In this document: positions 1-9,270 of the stretch, one piece after another | Numbering within the stretch: position 1 is the stretch's first letter | Layout: every line of letters starts with the position of its first letter | Assembly: GCA_964579295.1 (NCBI GenBank) | Contig: CAZOGK010000018.1 | Span: 1-64,000 of the forward strand | Length of the DNA stretch: 64,000 bases | Source: JAAYYY01 sp964579295 | GTDB taxonomy: Bacteria > Chloroflexota > Anaerolineae > Promineifilales > Promineifilaceae | Direction: 5' to 3' | The notes under the pieces: generated by a model | Told to the model about the DNA's origin: nothing | The model's database searches: none | Seen by the model: only the letters and a program-made list of their open reading frames with translations | Made by a program: the position numbers and the translations under genes

Positions 1-66
1 ACGGCCGGCGCGCCGCAGTCCGACGACATCACCATGCTCGCCGTGCGCCGGCTGGCTGCGCCGTAG
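1..66 (+). CDS. C-terminus of a SpoIIE/PP2C-type serine phosphatase (5' end outside window)
   Basis: The reading frame is open from the first base and ends TAG at 64-66, giving 21 residues containing SDDITMLAVRR. The D-D-x-T-x-L-x-V-R ending is the last metal-binding strand of SpoIIE/RsbU-type PP2C phosphatases, which dephosphorylate anti-sigma antagonists or act as sensor outputs. Only this tail is visible, so sensor domains and exact role cannot be judged. The family call rests on a short but characteristic motif. Confidence 0.6.
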   Translation, partial: TAGAPQSDDITMLAVRRLAAP

Positions 67-126
67 CCTTCCTAACCGGCGCCCTGCCCGCTCCCCTTGT
101 TCGCCCGGGCGCCACGCCGCGCCCTC

Positions 127-155
127 TAGTCAAAGATAACGCACTGTGTTATATT
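127..155 (+). promoter_or_regulatory. Putative sigma70-type promoter of the GMC-ALDH-Mrp operon
   Basis: TAGTCA (127-132) and TATATT (150-155) are separated by 17 bp in the gap after the phosphatase gene and about 68 bp before the proposed GMC start. The -35 box is weak and the -10 box is good. It supports starting the first gene at 223 rather than further upstream. Confidence 0.4.
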
Positions 156-222
156 GTCAGCATCACGTGACCATCGCCGCTTCTCCGCCGGAAAAGGGGC
201 ACAAGCACAGTGGGGAACAGTC

Positions 223-2004
223 ATGGATAGTATGCGACCGCAGGCCGGCGCCTTCGATTTTGTCGTCATCGGCTCGGGATTCGGGGGCAGCGTCTCGGCC
301 ATGCGTCTCAGCGAAAAGGGCTACCGCGTCCTTGTGCTGGAGCGCGGCAAGCGCTACCGGCCGCAAGACTTTCCCAAAACCAACTGGAACATCTTCAAGT
401 TCCTCTGGCTGCCGGCCGCCCGCTGCTTCGGCATCATGGGCCTCAACTTCCTCGACGACATCCTCATCCTCAACGGCTCCGGCGTCGGCGGCGGCAGCCT
501 CGTCTATGCCAGTACCCACATTGAGCCTTCCGACCATTTCTACCAGGATGTAGAATGGTCGGCCCTGGCCGACTGGAAAGCCGAGCTGGCCCCCCATTTT
601 GCCACGGCCAACCGCATGCTTGGCGTCACGCGCAACCCGCACTTCGGGCTAGCCGACGAGATCCTCTACGACATCGCCGTGGAGATGGGGCGCGAGGCCA
701 CCTTCGCTCCCACGCCCGTCGCCATCTTCTTCGGCGAGCCGGAGCAGACGGTCCCGGATCCCTACTTTGGCGGCGAAGGCCCCGACCGTACCGGCTGCAA
801 CTTCTGCGGCGGCTGCATGGTCGGCTGCCGCCACGATGCCAAGAACACGCTCGACAAGAATTACCTCTACTTTGCCGAGAAGTATGGCGCCGAGATCCGG
901 CCGGAATGTCAGGTCGTCGACATCCGTCCCCTGCCGCTCGGCCAGGCCGACGGGGCGCGCTACGAGGTGGTCTACGAGCGCACCACCGATTGGCTGCGCA
1001 AGCGCCGTTTTGCCGTGCGCGCCCAGAACGTCGTCGTCGCCGCCGGCGTCCTGGGCACGGTAGACCTGCTGCTGCGCTGCCGCGACGAGACGCGCTCCCT
1101 GCCCCTGCTTTCGGAACACGTCGGCAAGCTCGTGCGCAGCAACAGCGAGGCGCTCATGGGCGTGACGGCCCGCGAGGAGAACGGCGACTTTTCCGAAGGC
1201 ATTGCCATCACCAGCCACTTCTGGGTAGACGAGGTGACCAGTGTCGAGCCCGTGCGCTATCCGCGCGGCTCCTCCCTGATGCGCCATCTGGCCGTGCCCC
1301 TCGTCGATCTCGAAGGCGGCGCCTGGACGCGCCTCTGGCGCTTCGTGCGCTATGGCCTGCAGCGCCCCTACGACCTGCTCAAGGTGCGCTTCCTGCCCGA
1401 TTGGGCGCGCGACAGCACCATCGTGCTCGTCATGCAGACGCTGGAAAACCGCATGCATCTCAAGCGCGGGCGCAGCATCTGGACGCTGGGCCGGCACGGC
1501 CTCGTCAGCGAGCGCGACGCTACCCTGCCCATCCCGGCCGTGGTCGAAGCGGGGCGCGCCGTGGTCGAGCGCTTTGCCGCGCGCATCAACGGCATCCCGC
1601 AATCGACCATTAACGAGGTGCTGCTCAACACGCCCTCCACCGCCCACATCCTGGGCGGCTGCGGCATCGGCGCCAGCGACGAGCATGGCGTCGTCAATGT
1701 CAACCATGAAGTGTTCAACTACCCTGGCCTCTACGTGGCCGATGGCTCGGTCATCCCCGCTAACCTCGGCGTCAACCCCAGCCTGACCATCACCGCGATG
1801 GCCGAGCGGGCCATGAGCAAGATCCCCGCGGCCGGCGCGCCCTGGCAGGAGCGCCATGCAGCGCTTTCCCGCAACGGGCAGGCAGCCGCCGTCGAGCTGC
1901 CCGCCCGCTGGTCGCGCCCCTTCCTGCTGGGGGCGGCGGCCCTTGCCGCCGCTGCCCTGGCTTTTCTGGCCCGCCGCCCTGGCGCACATGGAGAACGATC
2001 ATGA
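223..2004 (+). CDS. FAD-dependent GMC oxidoreductase with Cys motif and C-terminal membrane helix
   Basis: This 593-residue protein would oxidise an alcohol or sterol-like substrate using FAD. Near the N-terminus VVIGSGFGGSVSAMRLSEKG is the Rossmann FAD-binding motif, followed by VLVLERG. The segment GVGGGSLVYAS and the C-terminal HILGGCGIG...VADGSVIPANLGVNPSLTI are GMC/cholesterol-oxidase-type signatures. Around residue 190 a cluster CNFCGGCMVGCR resembles an iron-sulfur ligand set. The last 30 residues contain a hydrophobic helix (PFLLGAAALAAAALAFLARR), suggesting a tail anchor. The ATG at 223 is preceded by GGGGAA; an in-frame ATG at 154 lacks a ribosome site and lies on the promoter's -10 box. 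The stop overlaps the next start as ATGA, so it is translationally coupled to the aldehyde dehydrogenase. Substrate is unknown. Confidence 0.85.
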   Translation: MDSMRPQAGAFDFVVIGSGFGGSVSAMRLSEKGYRVLVLERGKRYRPQDFPKTNWNIFKFLWLPAARCFGIMGLNFLDDILILNGSGVGGGSLVYASTHIEPSDHFYQDVEWSALADWKAELAPHFATANRMLGVTRNPHFGLADEILYDIAVEMGREATFAPTPVAIFFGEPEQTVPDPYFGGEGPDRTGCNFCGGCMVGCRHDAKNTLDKNYLYFAEKYGAEIRPECQVVDIRPLPLGQADGARYEVVYERTTDWLRKRRFAVRAQNVVVAAGVLGTVDLLLRCRDETRSLPLLSEHVGKLVRSNSEALMGVTAREENGDFSEGIAITSHFWVDEVTSVEPVRYPRGSSLMRHLAVPLVDLEGGAWTRLWRFVRYGLQRPYDLLKVRFLPDWARDSTIVLVMQTLENRMHLKRGRSIWTLGRHGLVSERDATLPIPAVVEAGRAVVERFAARINGIPQSTINEVLLNTPSTAHILGGCGIGASDEHGVVNVNHEVFNYPGLYVADGSVIPANLGVNPSLTITAMAERAMSKIPAAGAPWQERHAALSRNGQAAAVELPARWSRPFLLGAAALAAAALAFLARRPGAHGERS

Positions 2005-3623
2005 ACGAGCGCATCCTCCCCTTCATCAACCCGGCGACCGGCGAGCAGTTTGGCTCGCTGCCCATGACGACCGCAGCGGAAATCCGCCAGGCCGTGGCGC
2101 AGATGCGGCGCAGCGCGCCGGTGTGGCAGCAAAAAACGCCGGCCGAGCGCGCCCGCATCCTCAAGCAACTGCAGGCCGTGCTCATCGAGCATGCCGACGA
2201 GATTACCCGCGTCGTCAATGTCAACACGGGCAAGAGCCGCCAGGATGCCCTGGCCGAGCTGTTCCTCGTCGTCGATAAGCTCCAAACCTACCGCCGCCAT
2301 GCGCCTGGGTGGCTGCAGCGGCAGCGCGTGCCACCCGGCATCTACGTCTTCAAGCGCTACTACGTCGAGCCGCGCCCCTTTGGCGTGGTCGCCGTCATCG
2401 GCCCCTGGAACCTGCCGCTCGACCTGAGCATCCCCCCTGTCTATGCGGCGCTGCTGGCCGGCAACACCGTCGTGCTCAAGCCATCGGAGGCCACCGCCGC
2501 CGTCGGCCAGCTTATCGAGCGCCTCTTCCAGAGCGTGCCCGAGCTGAGCCCGTTCGTCCGCGTCATCCACGGCGATGGCGCCGTCGGCGCCGAGCTGGTT
2601 GCCAGCAATCCTGACCTTGTCTTCCTCACCGGCTCTACTGACACGGGTCTCAAGGTAGCCGAGGCTACGGCCCGGCGCATGATCCCGTTCATCCACGAGC
2701 TGGGCGGTAAAGACCCGATGATCGTGCTGGAGGACGCCGACGTACGCAAGGCGGCCCACTGGGGTGTCTGGGGCGCTTTCTATCATTCGGGGCAGACCTG
2801 CGTGTCGATTGAGCGCGTCTACGTCGTCGCCGATGTCTACGAGGCCTTTGTCGCGGCGGTGATGGAGGAGATGGCCGAGCTGCGCCACGGCTACACGCCG
2901 GAGAAAGAGAATCCTTACCATCTGGGCCCCATCAGCTTCGAGCGCCAGATAGGGATTATCGAGCGCCATCTGGAGGATGCGCGCGCCAGGGGCGCACGCG
3001 TTTTGACCGGCGGCGGGCGCACCGGGCTCTTCGTCGAGCCGACGGTCCTTGTCGACGTTGATCACAGCATGGCGCTGATGCGCGAAGAATCGTTCGGACC
3101 CTTCATGCCCATTATGAAGGTGCGCGACGAGGAGGAAGCCATCCGCCTGGCGAACGATAGCGAGTATGGGCTCAGCGCCTCTGTCTGGAGCCGCGATCTG
3201 GAGCGCGCCCGCCGCGTGGCCCAGCGCCTTGACGTCGGCTCGGTCGTCGTCAACGACACCATTGCTCACTATGCCGTATCCATGCTACCCTTTGGCGGTG
3301 TCAAACTGTCAGGCTCGGCGCGCACCCACGGCAAGCAAGACGTGCTCCAGTTCACCCAGAGCAAAGCCTACGGCATTGGCGGCGCGCCCATCTTCCTGGA
3401 CATCGCCGCCATGCTGCGCCAGCCCAACAACTACGGGCTCATGAACACCCTCATGCACGTGCTCTTTGGCGTCAACCTGCAGCAGCGGCTGCGCCCGCTC
3501 GGCGAGGGAGTAGAAGAAGCGACGAAGGTCGTCACACGCTCGCCGCGGCGCACGGCTGCCGCCGCCGGCCTCGCTGCCGGCGTGGCCGCCCTCGCCCTCA
3601 GTCTGCTGCGGGGCGACGATTGA
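2001..3623 (+). CDS. Aldehyde dehydrogenase (NAD(P)+), membrane-anchored class
   Basis: The 540-residue product is an ALDH-superfamily enzyme that oxidises aldehydes to acids. VIGPWNLPLD is the cofactor-binding loop, FLTGSTDTG the nucleotide-binding turn, HELGGKDP carries the general-base Glu, and SGQTCVS carries the catalytic Cys. The C-terminus after the oligomerisation domain is extended and ends in a hydrophobic stretch (AAAAGLAAGVAALALSLL), as in membrane-bound fatty-aldehyde dehydrogenases. It begins inside the stop of the GMC gene and its own stop overlaps the Mrp start (TGATG). The pairing suggests sequential oxidation alcohol to aldehyde to acid at the membrane; that is an inference from order and shared tail anchors. 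Confidence 0.88.
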   Translation: MNERILPFINPATGEQFGSLPMTTAAEIRQAVAQMRRSAPVWQQKTPAERARILKQLQAVLIEHADEITRVVNVNTGKSRQDALAELFLVVDKLQTYRRHAPGWLQRQRVPPGIYVFKRYYVEPRPFGVVAVIGPWNLPLDLSIPPVYAALLAGNTVVLKPSEATAAVGQLIERLFQSVPELSPFVRVIHGDGAVGAELVASNPDLVFLTGSTDTGLKVAEATARRMIPFIHELGGKDPMIVLEDADVRKAAHWGVWGAFYHSGQTCVSIERVYVVADVYEAFVAAVMEEMAELRHGYTPEKENPYHLGPISFERQIGIIERHLEDARARGARVLTGGGRTGLFVEPTVLVDVDHSMALMREESFGPFMPIMKVRDEEEAIRLANDSEYGLSASVWSRDLERARRVAQRLDVGSVVVNDTIAHYAVSMLPFGGVKLSGSARTHGKQDVLQFTQSKAYGIGGAPIFLDIAAMLRQPNNYGLMNTLMHVLFGVNLQQRLRPLGEGVEEATKVVTRSPRRTAAAAGLAAGVAALALSLLRGDD

Positions 3624-4602
3624 TGGTCTTGCCGCGCCAGCAGCTGCCCGGCGTCGAGCACGTCGTCGCCATTGCCAGCGGCAAAGGCGGCGTCGGCAAG
3701 ACGACGATCACCGTCAATCTTGCTCTGGCCCTGCAGCAGGCGGGCAGCCGTGTCGGCGTCTTCGACGCCGACATCTACGGCCCCAACGTCCCCCTCATGC
3801 TCGGCATCCACCAGCGCCGCCAGCGCCGCGAAAGCTACGTGCCCATCGCCAGGCCGGCGTCGATGCTGCCCACCGTGCCGCCGCTGCAGCGCTTTGGCCT
3901 GAAGCTGATGTCCACCGGCCTGCTCATGGGCGAGGAACAGGTGATTAACCCGCCGCCCGACGCCGTGGGCCAGCTGGTGGTGCAGACGTTACGCGATGTT
4001 GACTGGCGGCCGCTGGACATGCTGCTGCTCGACCTGCCCCCCTCGGCCGGCCAGCCCCAGGAAGATCTGCTGCGCCACGTGCAGATAAGCGGCGTCGTNN
4101 NNNNNNNNNNNNNNNNNNNNNNNNNNNNNNNNNNNNNNNNNNNNNNNNNNNNNNNNNNNNNNNNNNNNNNNNNNNNNNNNNNNNNNNNNNNNNNNNNNCG
4201 GCCGGCCAGCCCCAGGAAGATCTGCTGCGCCACGTGCAGATAAGCGGCGTCGTCATCGTCACCACCCCGCAGGATCTGAGTCTGCTTGACGCCGGCCGCA
4301 GCCTGCACCTCTTCAAGCAGGCGGGCGTGCCCATCCTCGGCCTTGTCGAGAATATGAGCTACTTCATCTGCCCCGACTGTGGCGGGCAGCATGAGATCTT
4401 CCAGCACTCGGAGCGCTGGCGGCCTGCAGCGCTGGCGGACGCCCCTATCCTCGGCCGCATCCCCCTCACCCCCGCCATCTCGCAAAGCATCAACCGCGCC
4501 AACCCGCTCGTCCACGAGCAGCCCGATAGCCACCAGGCCGCCGCCTTCCGCGCTATCGCCGCCGCGCTCCAGGAGCTGCTCGCCAGCCCCCCCGCGGTAT
4601 AA
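3623..4602 (+). CDS. Mrp/NBP35-type P-loop ATPase, iron-sulfur carrier (gene split by an assembly gap)
   Basis: The N-terminal half reads IASGKGGVGKTTITVNLALAL (deviant Walker A) and FDADIYGPNVPLMLG, the Mrp signature. The C-terminal half, after the gap, reads VENMSYFICPDCGGQHEIF, whose CxxC binds the bridging Fe-S cluster. These are the hallmarks of the ApbC/Mrp/Nbp35 family that delivers Fe-S clusters. 100 Ns at 4099-4198 interrupt it, and the 55 bases before the gap are repeated exactly after it. Collapsing one copy plus the Ns (155 bases) puts both halves in one frame and gives 274 residues, the normal size for a form lacking the N-terminal DUF59 domain. The gene is therefore probably intact in the organism. 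ATG at 3623 overlaps the ALDH stop. Confidence 0.85.
4044..4253. other. Scaffold gap (100 N, 4099-4198) flanked by a 55-bp identical overlap
   Basis: Bases 4044-4098 and 4199-4253 are identical. Exactly 100 Ns between them is the conventional placeholder for unknown gap length. As printed, the two coding halves are in different frames; removing 155 bases restores one frame. The gap is best read as two contigs that in fact overlap. Confidence 0.93.
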
Positions 4603-4621
4603 GCAGTCCACTCACCTGTCG

Positions 4622-5011
4622 ATGGAGGTCCAGCCCAACTTGCCCGACCAGCAAGGCCTGACGCCAGACGATTATCTTGCCGGTCATGATCTGGCGCAGC
4701 AGATCTTTGCAGCGCTCACCAGCGCCATCGACCAGTTGGGTGAAGTGACCGTCCACACCAGCAAAAGCCAGATCGCCTTCCGCCGCCGCCGTAACTTCGC
4801 CTGGGTCTGGATACCCGGCAAATATCTCCATGGTCGTGGTGCGCCCTTGGTGCTTACGTTGGTTTTCCCTATGCGAAATGAATCGCCGCGCTGGAAAGAA
4901 GTCGTCCAGCCCCGCCCCGGCTTTTTCACCCATCACCTGGAGCTATTCGGCGTCGTCGATATTGACGACGAGGTGCGGGCCTGGCTGCGTGCAGCCCACG
5001 AGGCCGCCTGA
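4622..5011 (+). CDS. DUF5655-domain protein
   Basis: The 129-residue protein contains LAQQIFAALTSAIDQLGEVTVHTSKSQIAFRRRRNFAWVWIP and VFPMRNESPRWKEVVQPRPGFFTHHLEL, which match the DUF5655 fold: a small alpha/beta domain often found beside DUF1801-like domains and of unknown function. The frame is open far upstream, but ATG at 4622 starts just before the homologous region and follows the Mrp stop by 19 bases. It is probably the last gene of the GMC-ALDH-Mrp transcript. No catalytic motif is evident. Confidence 0.65.
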   Translation: MEVQPNLPDQQGLTPDDYLAGHDLAQQIFAALTSAIDQLGEVTVHTSKSQIAFRRRRNFAWVWIPGKYLHGRGAPLVLTLVFPMRNESPRWKEVVQPRPGFFTHHLELFGVVDIDDEVRAWLRAAHEAA

Positions 5012-5016
5012 CCCCC

Positions 5017-5712
5017 CTACTCTGCTGCCTGCGCCTCGCTTACTCTCTGCCACCACGCCTTCAAGTCGCGCATCGCCGCGCTGTTAAGCCGGTGGCCCAT
5101 TTCGTACTCGTTGTATTCCAGCTCCGCCCCGGCCATATTCAGCGTCTGCGCGCAGGCCAACGAACGGCTATATGGGATACGCTCGTCCTGCAGACCGACC
5201 GCCATGAAGATGGGCATCCCCTCCAGCGACCCAGCCGCCTCCAGATCGCCGCACTCCATGGGCACAAAGCCCACCAGCCCGGCAATACCCTGTATCGCCT
5301 CGGGGTGACGCATGGCGACGGCGTAGCTCGTCGCCGCCCCCTGGCTGAAACCCATCAGATAGAGCCGGCTGAGGTCGGCGTTGTATAGCTCCGGCAGCGC
5401 GCTGATGAAATCCATTACCGCGCCCACGGGCGCGTCAAACTGGTTCAGCGTCGGCCAGTCATCCTTGCCGCGGACGCGCCAGCTATAGCCGCCCGAGGGA
5501 TCGTCGACGATGGCCCGCGGCGCCACGAGCAGCCAGCCGGCGGGCGCTGTCTGGGCGAAGACCCACATCACCTCTTCGTTGCCGGCCAGGCCGTGCAGCA
5601 TGACGAGCGTGGGAAACGGCCCTTCGCCCTCCGGCTCGGCCACACGATGCACCAGCCCGGCGCGCGCCAGCTCTTTTCCTTGATCGACGAGACGGGGTTC
5701 TCTTCTGCTCAC
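5017..5712 (-). CDS. Alpha/beta-hydrolase, phospholipase/carboxylesterase-like
   Basis: A 231-residue cytosolic serine hydrolase. LVMLHGLAGNEE is the oxyanion-hole HG motif. GFSQGAATS holds the nucleophilic Ser, VGLQDERIPY the Asp and MGHRLNS the His, so the triad is complete. The size and GFSQG motif fit the PF02230 esterase/lysophospholipase family. It is convergent with the DUF5655 gene (5 bases apart) and has its own consensus promoter at 5790-5817. Substrate is unknown; a dienelactone-hydrolase relative is the main alternative. Confidence 0.82.
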   Translation of the reverse strand: MSRREPRLVDQGKELARAGLVHRVAEPEGEGPFPTLVMLHGLAGNEEVMWVFAQTAPAGWLLVAPRAIVDDPSGGYSWRVRGKDDWPTLNQFDAPVGAVMDFISALPELYNADLSRLYLMGFSQGAATSYAVAMRHPEAIQGIAGLVGFVPMECGDLEAAGSLEGMPIFMAVGLQDERIPYSRSLACAQTLNMAGAELEYNEYEMGHRLNSAAMRDLKAWWQRVSEAQAAE

Positions 5713-5789
5713 ACATCCTCCCTATAAAAAGGTGAGGTGGCTAGAGCAACGGGCGTTGTCTAACCACCTCTGGGGGGGAGCCATTTAAC

Positions 5790-5817
5790 ACTATAGCAGC
5801 AATTTAGCGGCTGTCAA
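5790..5817 (-). promoter_or_regulatory. Consensus sigma70-type promoter of the esterase gene
   Basis: On the minus strand TTGACA (5817-5812) and TATAGT (5795-5790) are 16 bp apart, about 80 bases upstream of the esterase start. The -35 is a perfect match. Confidence 0.6.
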
Positions 5818-5852
5818 GCAGAAATTTCCCGCCCGCGGCCAGAGCAACTCTA

Positions 5853-5881
5853 TTGTGAGCGGGCGCAGTAAATGATAGAAT
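5853..5881 (+). promoter_or_regulatory. Putative promoter of the BTAD regulator gene
   Basis: TTGTGA (5853-5858) and TAGAAT (5876-5881) are spaced 17 bp in the 316-bp gap between the divergent esterase and regulator genes (5713-6028). Transcription from here would leave an untranslated leader of about 140 bases. I saw nothing else in that gap. Confidence 0.4.
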
Positions 5882-6028
5882 TGTGCTGGTGCCTTGTCCT
5901 CTTTGTCCAGGGGACTGGGCCTAGGAGCGGGGTTTGCTTCCCCGTGAGGGCAACTATCGCGAGACTCATCACTGCCGCCAGAAGCCGCCGGTCTTCTTGT
6001 GGCAGTTTTGGTTTATGGCAGGCGTCAC

Positions 6029-9000
6029 ATGCCCCGTCAGAATTTCGCCGTCTACATGCTGGGTCAATTCCGTATCGACCAGGGCGCTGAGCAGTTCAGG
6101 TTGCCCCTCACCCCTCGCCTGCAATCCTTACTGGCCTATCTGCTGCTGCACGCGGCCGCCCCTATCTCGCGCCAACAGCTGGCTTTCCACTTCTGGCCCG
6201 ACTCCGGCGAAGCCCAGGCCCGCACCAATCTGCGCAAGGCGCTGCATCGGCTGCACCACACGTTGCCCGGCCTGGCCCGCCATCTGGACTCCGACGGCGC
6301 CGCACTCGTGTGGCGGGCCGGCGCCATGCCGTGGACTGACGTGAGCCGCTTCGAGCAGGCGCTGCGTCAGGCGGAGATGGCGCCTCTTGACCAGCAGCCC
6401 AATCTGCTGCAGGCAGCCCTGGAGCTGTATAAGGGCCGCCTGCTGCCCGATGTCTTTGACGAGTGGGTGACGCCGCTGCGCGATCGGCTGCAGGGTCAAT
6501 ACCACGCGGCGCTCGACCACCTGGCTGAATTGCAGGAAGCGCAGCGTGACTACCCACGCGCCATCGAGACGGTGCAGCGGCTGCTGGCGGACGATCCGCT
6601 GCATGAAGGCGGCTACACACGCCTGATGCGGCTGCAGGCGCTCGGCGACGACATTGCCGGCGCTCTCTTCACTTACCATCGCGCCGTCGATCTGCTCCAG
6701 GAAGAACTCGGCGTGCCGCCCGCGCCGGCCTTGCAGGCGCTCTACCAGCATCTGCTCAAGCGGCAGGCGCTGCCAGAGGCCGCGCCGCGCCCGGCGGTGC
6801 GCCTGCTGCCCCTCGTCGGGCGCGACGATGTCTGGCAGCAGCTCATGGACATCTGGCACGCGGCACGCTCTGGAGTTTTCCAGCTTGTCGTCCTCTCTGG
6901 CGAAGCCGGCATCGGCAAAACGCGCATCGCCGACGAGCTCAATAGCTGGGCCGCGCGCCAGGGCATTGCCGTCTTGCCGGCGGCCTGCTTTTTATCGGAA
7001 CAACAGCTGCCCTTTGCCCCTGTCGCCGGCTGGCTGCGCGCGCCTCACCTGCAGCGGCCCCTGGCGCGGCTGGCGCCCGCCTGGCGCAGCGAAGTAGCCC
7101 GTATCCTGCCCCAACTGCTGGCGGATGATCCCAAGCTGGCCCCGCCGGGCCCCATGACCGAGCCGTGGCAGCAGCGACGGCTCTTCCTGGCGCTGGTCGA
7201 GGCCGTGGCCGCCGCCGGCTCGCCGCTGCTGCTGATTCTGGAAGACCTGCATTGGGCCGACGCCGACACGCTGGCCTGGCTACACTTCCTGATGCTCGAC
7301 AAAGCCAGCTCGCCGATCATGCTGCTCGTCACTGTGCGCTCCGACGAGCTGACCCGCGACCATCGCCTGCAGCGCTGGCAAGGCGCCCTGCCGCCGGTTG
7401 TGAACGGGCACACGCTTCTCCTCTCGCCCCTGGACCGCCCGGCGGCTACGGCGCTTGCCGCCCATGTGCTGGGCCACGCGCTCGACGCGCCCGTGGCCGA
7501 GGCGCTTTTCCAGGCCAGCGAAGGCAATCCGTTCTTTATCGTCGAGCTGGCCCGCGCCGGTTTGCAGCTAGGCGCCGCAGAAATTCCGCAAAAGATCCGC
7601 ACGGTGGTCGGGTCCCGTCTCAACCGGCTCAGCGCCCCCACGCTCGACCTGCTGGGTCTGGCGGCCGTCATTGGCCGCACGTTCACCCTTCCCCTGCTGG
7701 CCGCCGCCAGTAGTCGTCCCGCCGGCGAGCTGATGCCCGCTCTCGACGAGCTGTGGCAGCGCCAGCTCATCCGCGGCTATGGCGCCGACGGCTACGACTT
7801 CAGCCACGACATCATCCGCCAGGTGGCGCTGGCCCGCCTGAGCCTACCCCGCCGTCGCTGGGCGCACCAGCAGGCGGCGGCGGCCCTGGAGCAGCTCTTC
7901 GCCGCACGCCTGGACGCCGTTCACGGCCAGATTGCGGCCCATCTGGTTGAAGCAGGCCAGAAAGCGGAAGCAGCGCACCATTTTTTCCTGGCCGCCGAGA
8001 ACGCTTCGCGGCTCTACGCACACGACGAGAGCCTGCGCCTGCTGCAGCGGGCCCTGGCCATGCTGCCGGCCGGCGACCCGCAGCGCGTTCGCGTGCACGG
8101 CGCGCGCGGGGAAGCCTATCTACGCAAGGGCCAGATGCCGGAGGCAACCGCCGCTTTCCTGGAAGCGGCCAGCGCAGCGGCGGGCTCTCTGGAGGCGGCG
8201 CGCTGGCATAGCCGCCGCGTGCGCGCGCTGGCGCTGCCCGGCAGCCTGTCTCTCGCCAGGCCGGCCTTCGACGAGGCGCTGCGGCTGCTGGCGCAAGTGC
8301 CGGCCGAAGAACAGGACGACGCCTTCCTGACCGTGTGGATCGACTTACACCTGCACTTCCTGCGCGCGCTCTATTTCAACGGGCAGGGCGTGGAGATGGA
8401 GCTGATGGCTGCAGCCGTCGAGGCTACCCTGGAAAGCCACGGCAGCGCATGGCAGCGCTCCGACTTCTATGCCGCGCGGCAGTGGGCCCGCAACCGCATC
8501 AAGCGCCTGAACTTAAGCACAGAAGAGCCGCTGTTCGGCGCTGCCAGCCTGGAGGCGGCCCTGGAGACGGACGACGAAGACTTTATCGCCTTTCATCGTT
8601 TCAACTTTGGCCTTACCCTGCTCTGGCGCAGCGAGTTGTCACGCGCGCACGACTATATGCAGCGCGCCCTCACGCAGGCCGACGCCGCCGGTAACGTGCA
8701 GCTGCAGTGCATGGGCCTGACCTATCTCAGCTTCATCTATCGTTTCTGGGGAGATGAGGTCCGGTTGAGCCACATGGTAGATCGCCTCTTGCCGCTTGCC
8801 GGCGGGGTCTCGGATTACAACTATACCGGCGTCTGCCTCGCGCAGCGCGCCTGGCTGGCCTGGCGCAAAGGCGACGCATCCCGGGCCGCCGCACTGGCCG
8901 CAGATGCCCTGGCGGACTGGCGCAAGGTGCCGACGCCCTATCCCCTGCAATGGGCGGCCCTCTTACCCCTCCTGGCTATCGCGCTGGACCAGGGCGACCT

Positions 9001-9172
9001 GTCCGGCGCCATTGCCCACGCCGCCGCGCTCGTCGAGCCCCCCCAGCTGCTGCTGCCCGACGCCCTGCACGCGGCCCTCGTCTCTGCCGCGGCCGCCACG
9101 GCCGATCCATCCGCCGCCATCCCCTACCTGCAGGAAGCCACCCGCCTCGCGCGCGAGCTGAGCTATCTGTAG
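6029..9172 (+). CDS. Large BTAD/ATPase/TPR transcriptional regulator (SARP/AfsR-like)
   Basis: The 1047-residue protein has a winged-helix DNA-binding region in about the first 100 residues (LTPRLQSLLAYLLLHAAAPISRQQLA...LWPDS-like FWPDSGEAQARTNLRKALHRL), then a bacterial transcriptional activation domain (about 100-250: AQRDYPRAIETVQRLLADDPLHEGGY...LMRLQALGDDIAGALFTYHRAVDLLQEELGVPPAPAL). An AAA/STAND-type ATPase follows, with Walker A GEAGIGKTR near residue 290 and Walker B LLLILEDLHWAD near 400, and helical TPR-like repeats fill the C-terminal half. It would act as a DNA-binding activator gated by ATP and a ligand or partner. ATG at 6029 is chosen because homology starts there; a GTG at 5999 is in frame. 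Its target is not visible; the reductase gene downstream is a candidate. Confidence 0.82.
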   Translation: MPRQNFAVYMLGQFRIDQGAEQFRLPLTPRLQSLLAYLLLHAAAPISRQQLAFHFWPDSGEAQARTNLRKALHRLHHTLPGLARHLDSDGAALVWRAGAMPWTDVSRFEQALRQAEMAPLDQQPNLLQAALELYKGRLLPDVFDEWVTPLRDRLQGQYHAALDHLAELQEAQRDYPRAIETVQRLLADDPLHEGGYTRLMRLQALGDDIAGALFTYHRAVDLLQEELGVPPAPALQALYQHLLKRQALPEAAPRPAVRLLPLVGRDDVWQQLMDIWHAARSGVFQLVVLSGEAGIGKTRIADELNSWAARQGIAVLPAACFLSEQQLPFAPVAGWLRAPHLQRPLARLAPAWRSEVARILPQLLADDPKLAPPGPMTEPWQQRRLFLALVEAVAAAGSPLLLILEDLHWADADTLAWLHFLMLDKASSPIMLLVTVRSDELTRDHRLQRWQGALPPVVNGHTLLLSPLDRPAATALAAHVLGHALDAPVAEALFQASEGNPFFIVELARAGLQLGAAEIPQKIRTVVGSRLNRLSAPTLDLLGLAAVIGRTFTLPLLAAASSRPAGELMPALDELWQRQLIRGYGADGYDFSHDIIRQVALARLSLPRRRWAHQQAAAALEQLFAARLDAVHGQIAAHLVEAGQKAEAAHHFFLAAENASRLYAHDESLRLLQRALAMLPAGDPQRVRVHGARGEAYLRKGQMPEATAAFLEAASAAAGSLEAARWHSRRVRALALPGSLSLARPAFDEALRLLAQVPAEEQDDAFLTVWIDLHLHFLRALYFNGQGVEMELMAAAVEATLESHGSAWQRSDFYAARQWARNRIKRLNLSTEEPLFGAASLEAALETDDEDFIAFHRFNFGLTLLWRSELSRAHDYMQRALTQADAAGNVQLQCMGLTYLSFIYRFWGDEVRLSHMVDRLLPLAGGVSDYNYTGVCLAQRAWLAWRKGDASRAAALAADALADWRKVPTPYPLQWAALLPLLAIALDQGDLSGAIAHAAALVEPPQLLLPDALHAALVSAAAATADPSAAIPYLQEATRLARELSYL

Positions 9173-9270
9173 CGACGGGAACGCTTTTGGAACGCTCCTG
9201 GCCTTAAGCTAGAACCGCACAAACAATCGACGCCCAGCGCTCGTTCAGAGCGGTGGGCAAGGAGGATCTC

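Noticed and set aside
649..1989. Long minus-strand frame opposite the GMC gene
   Set aside because: High-GC antisense artefact; the plus strand has clear FAD and GMC motifs.
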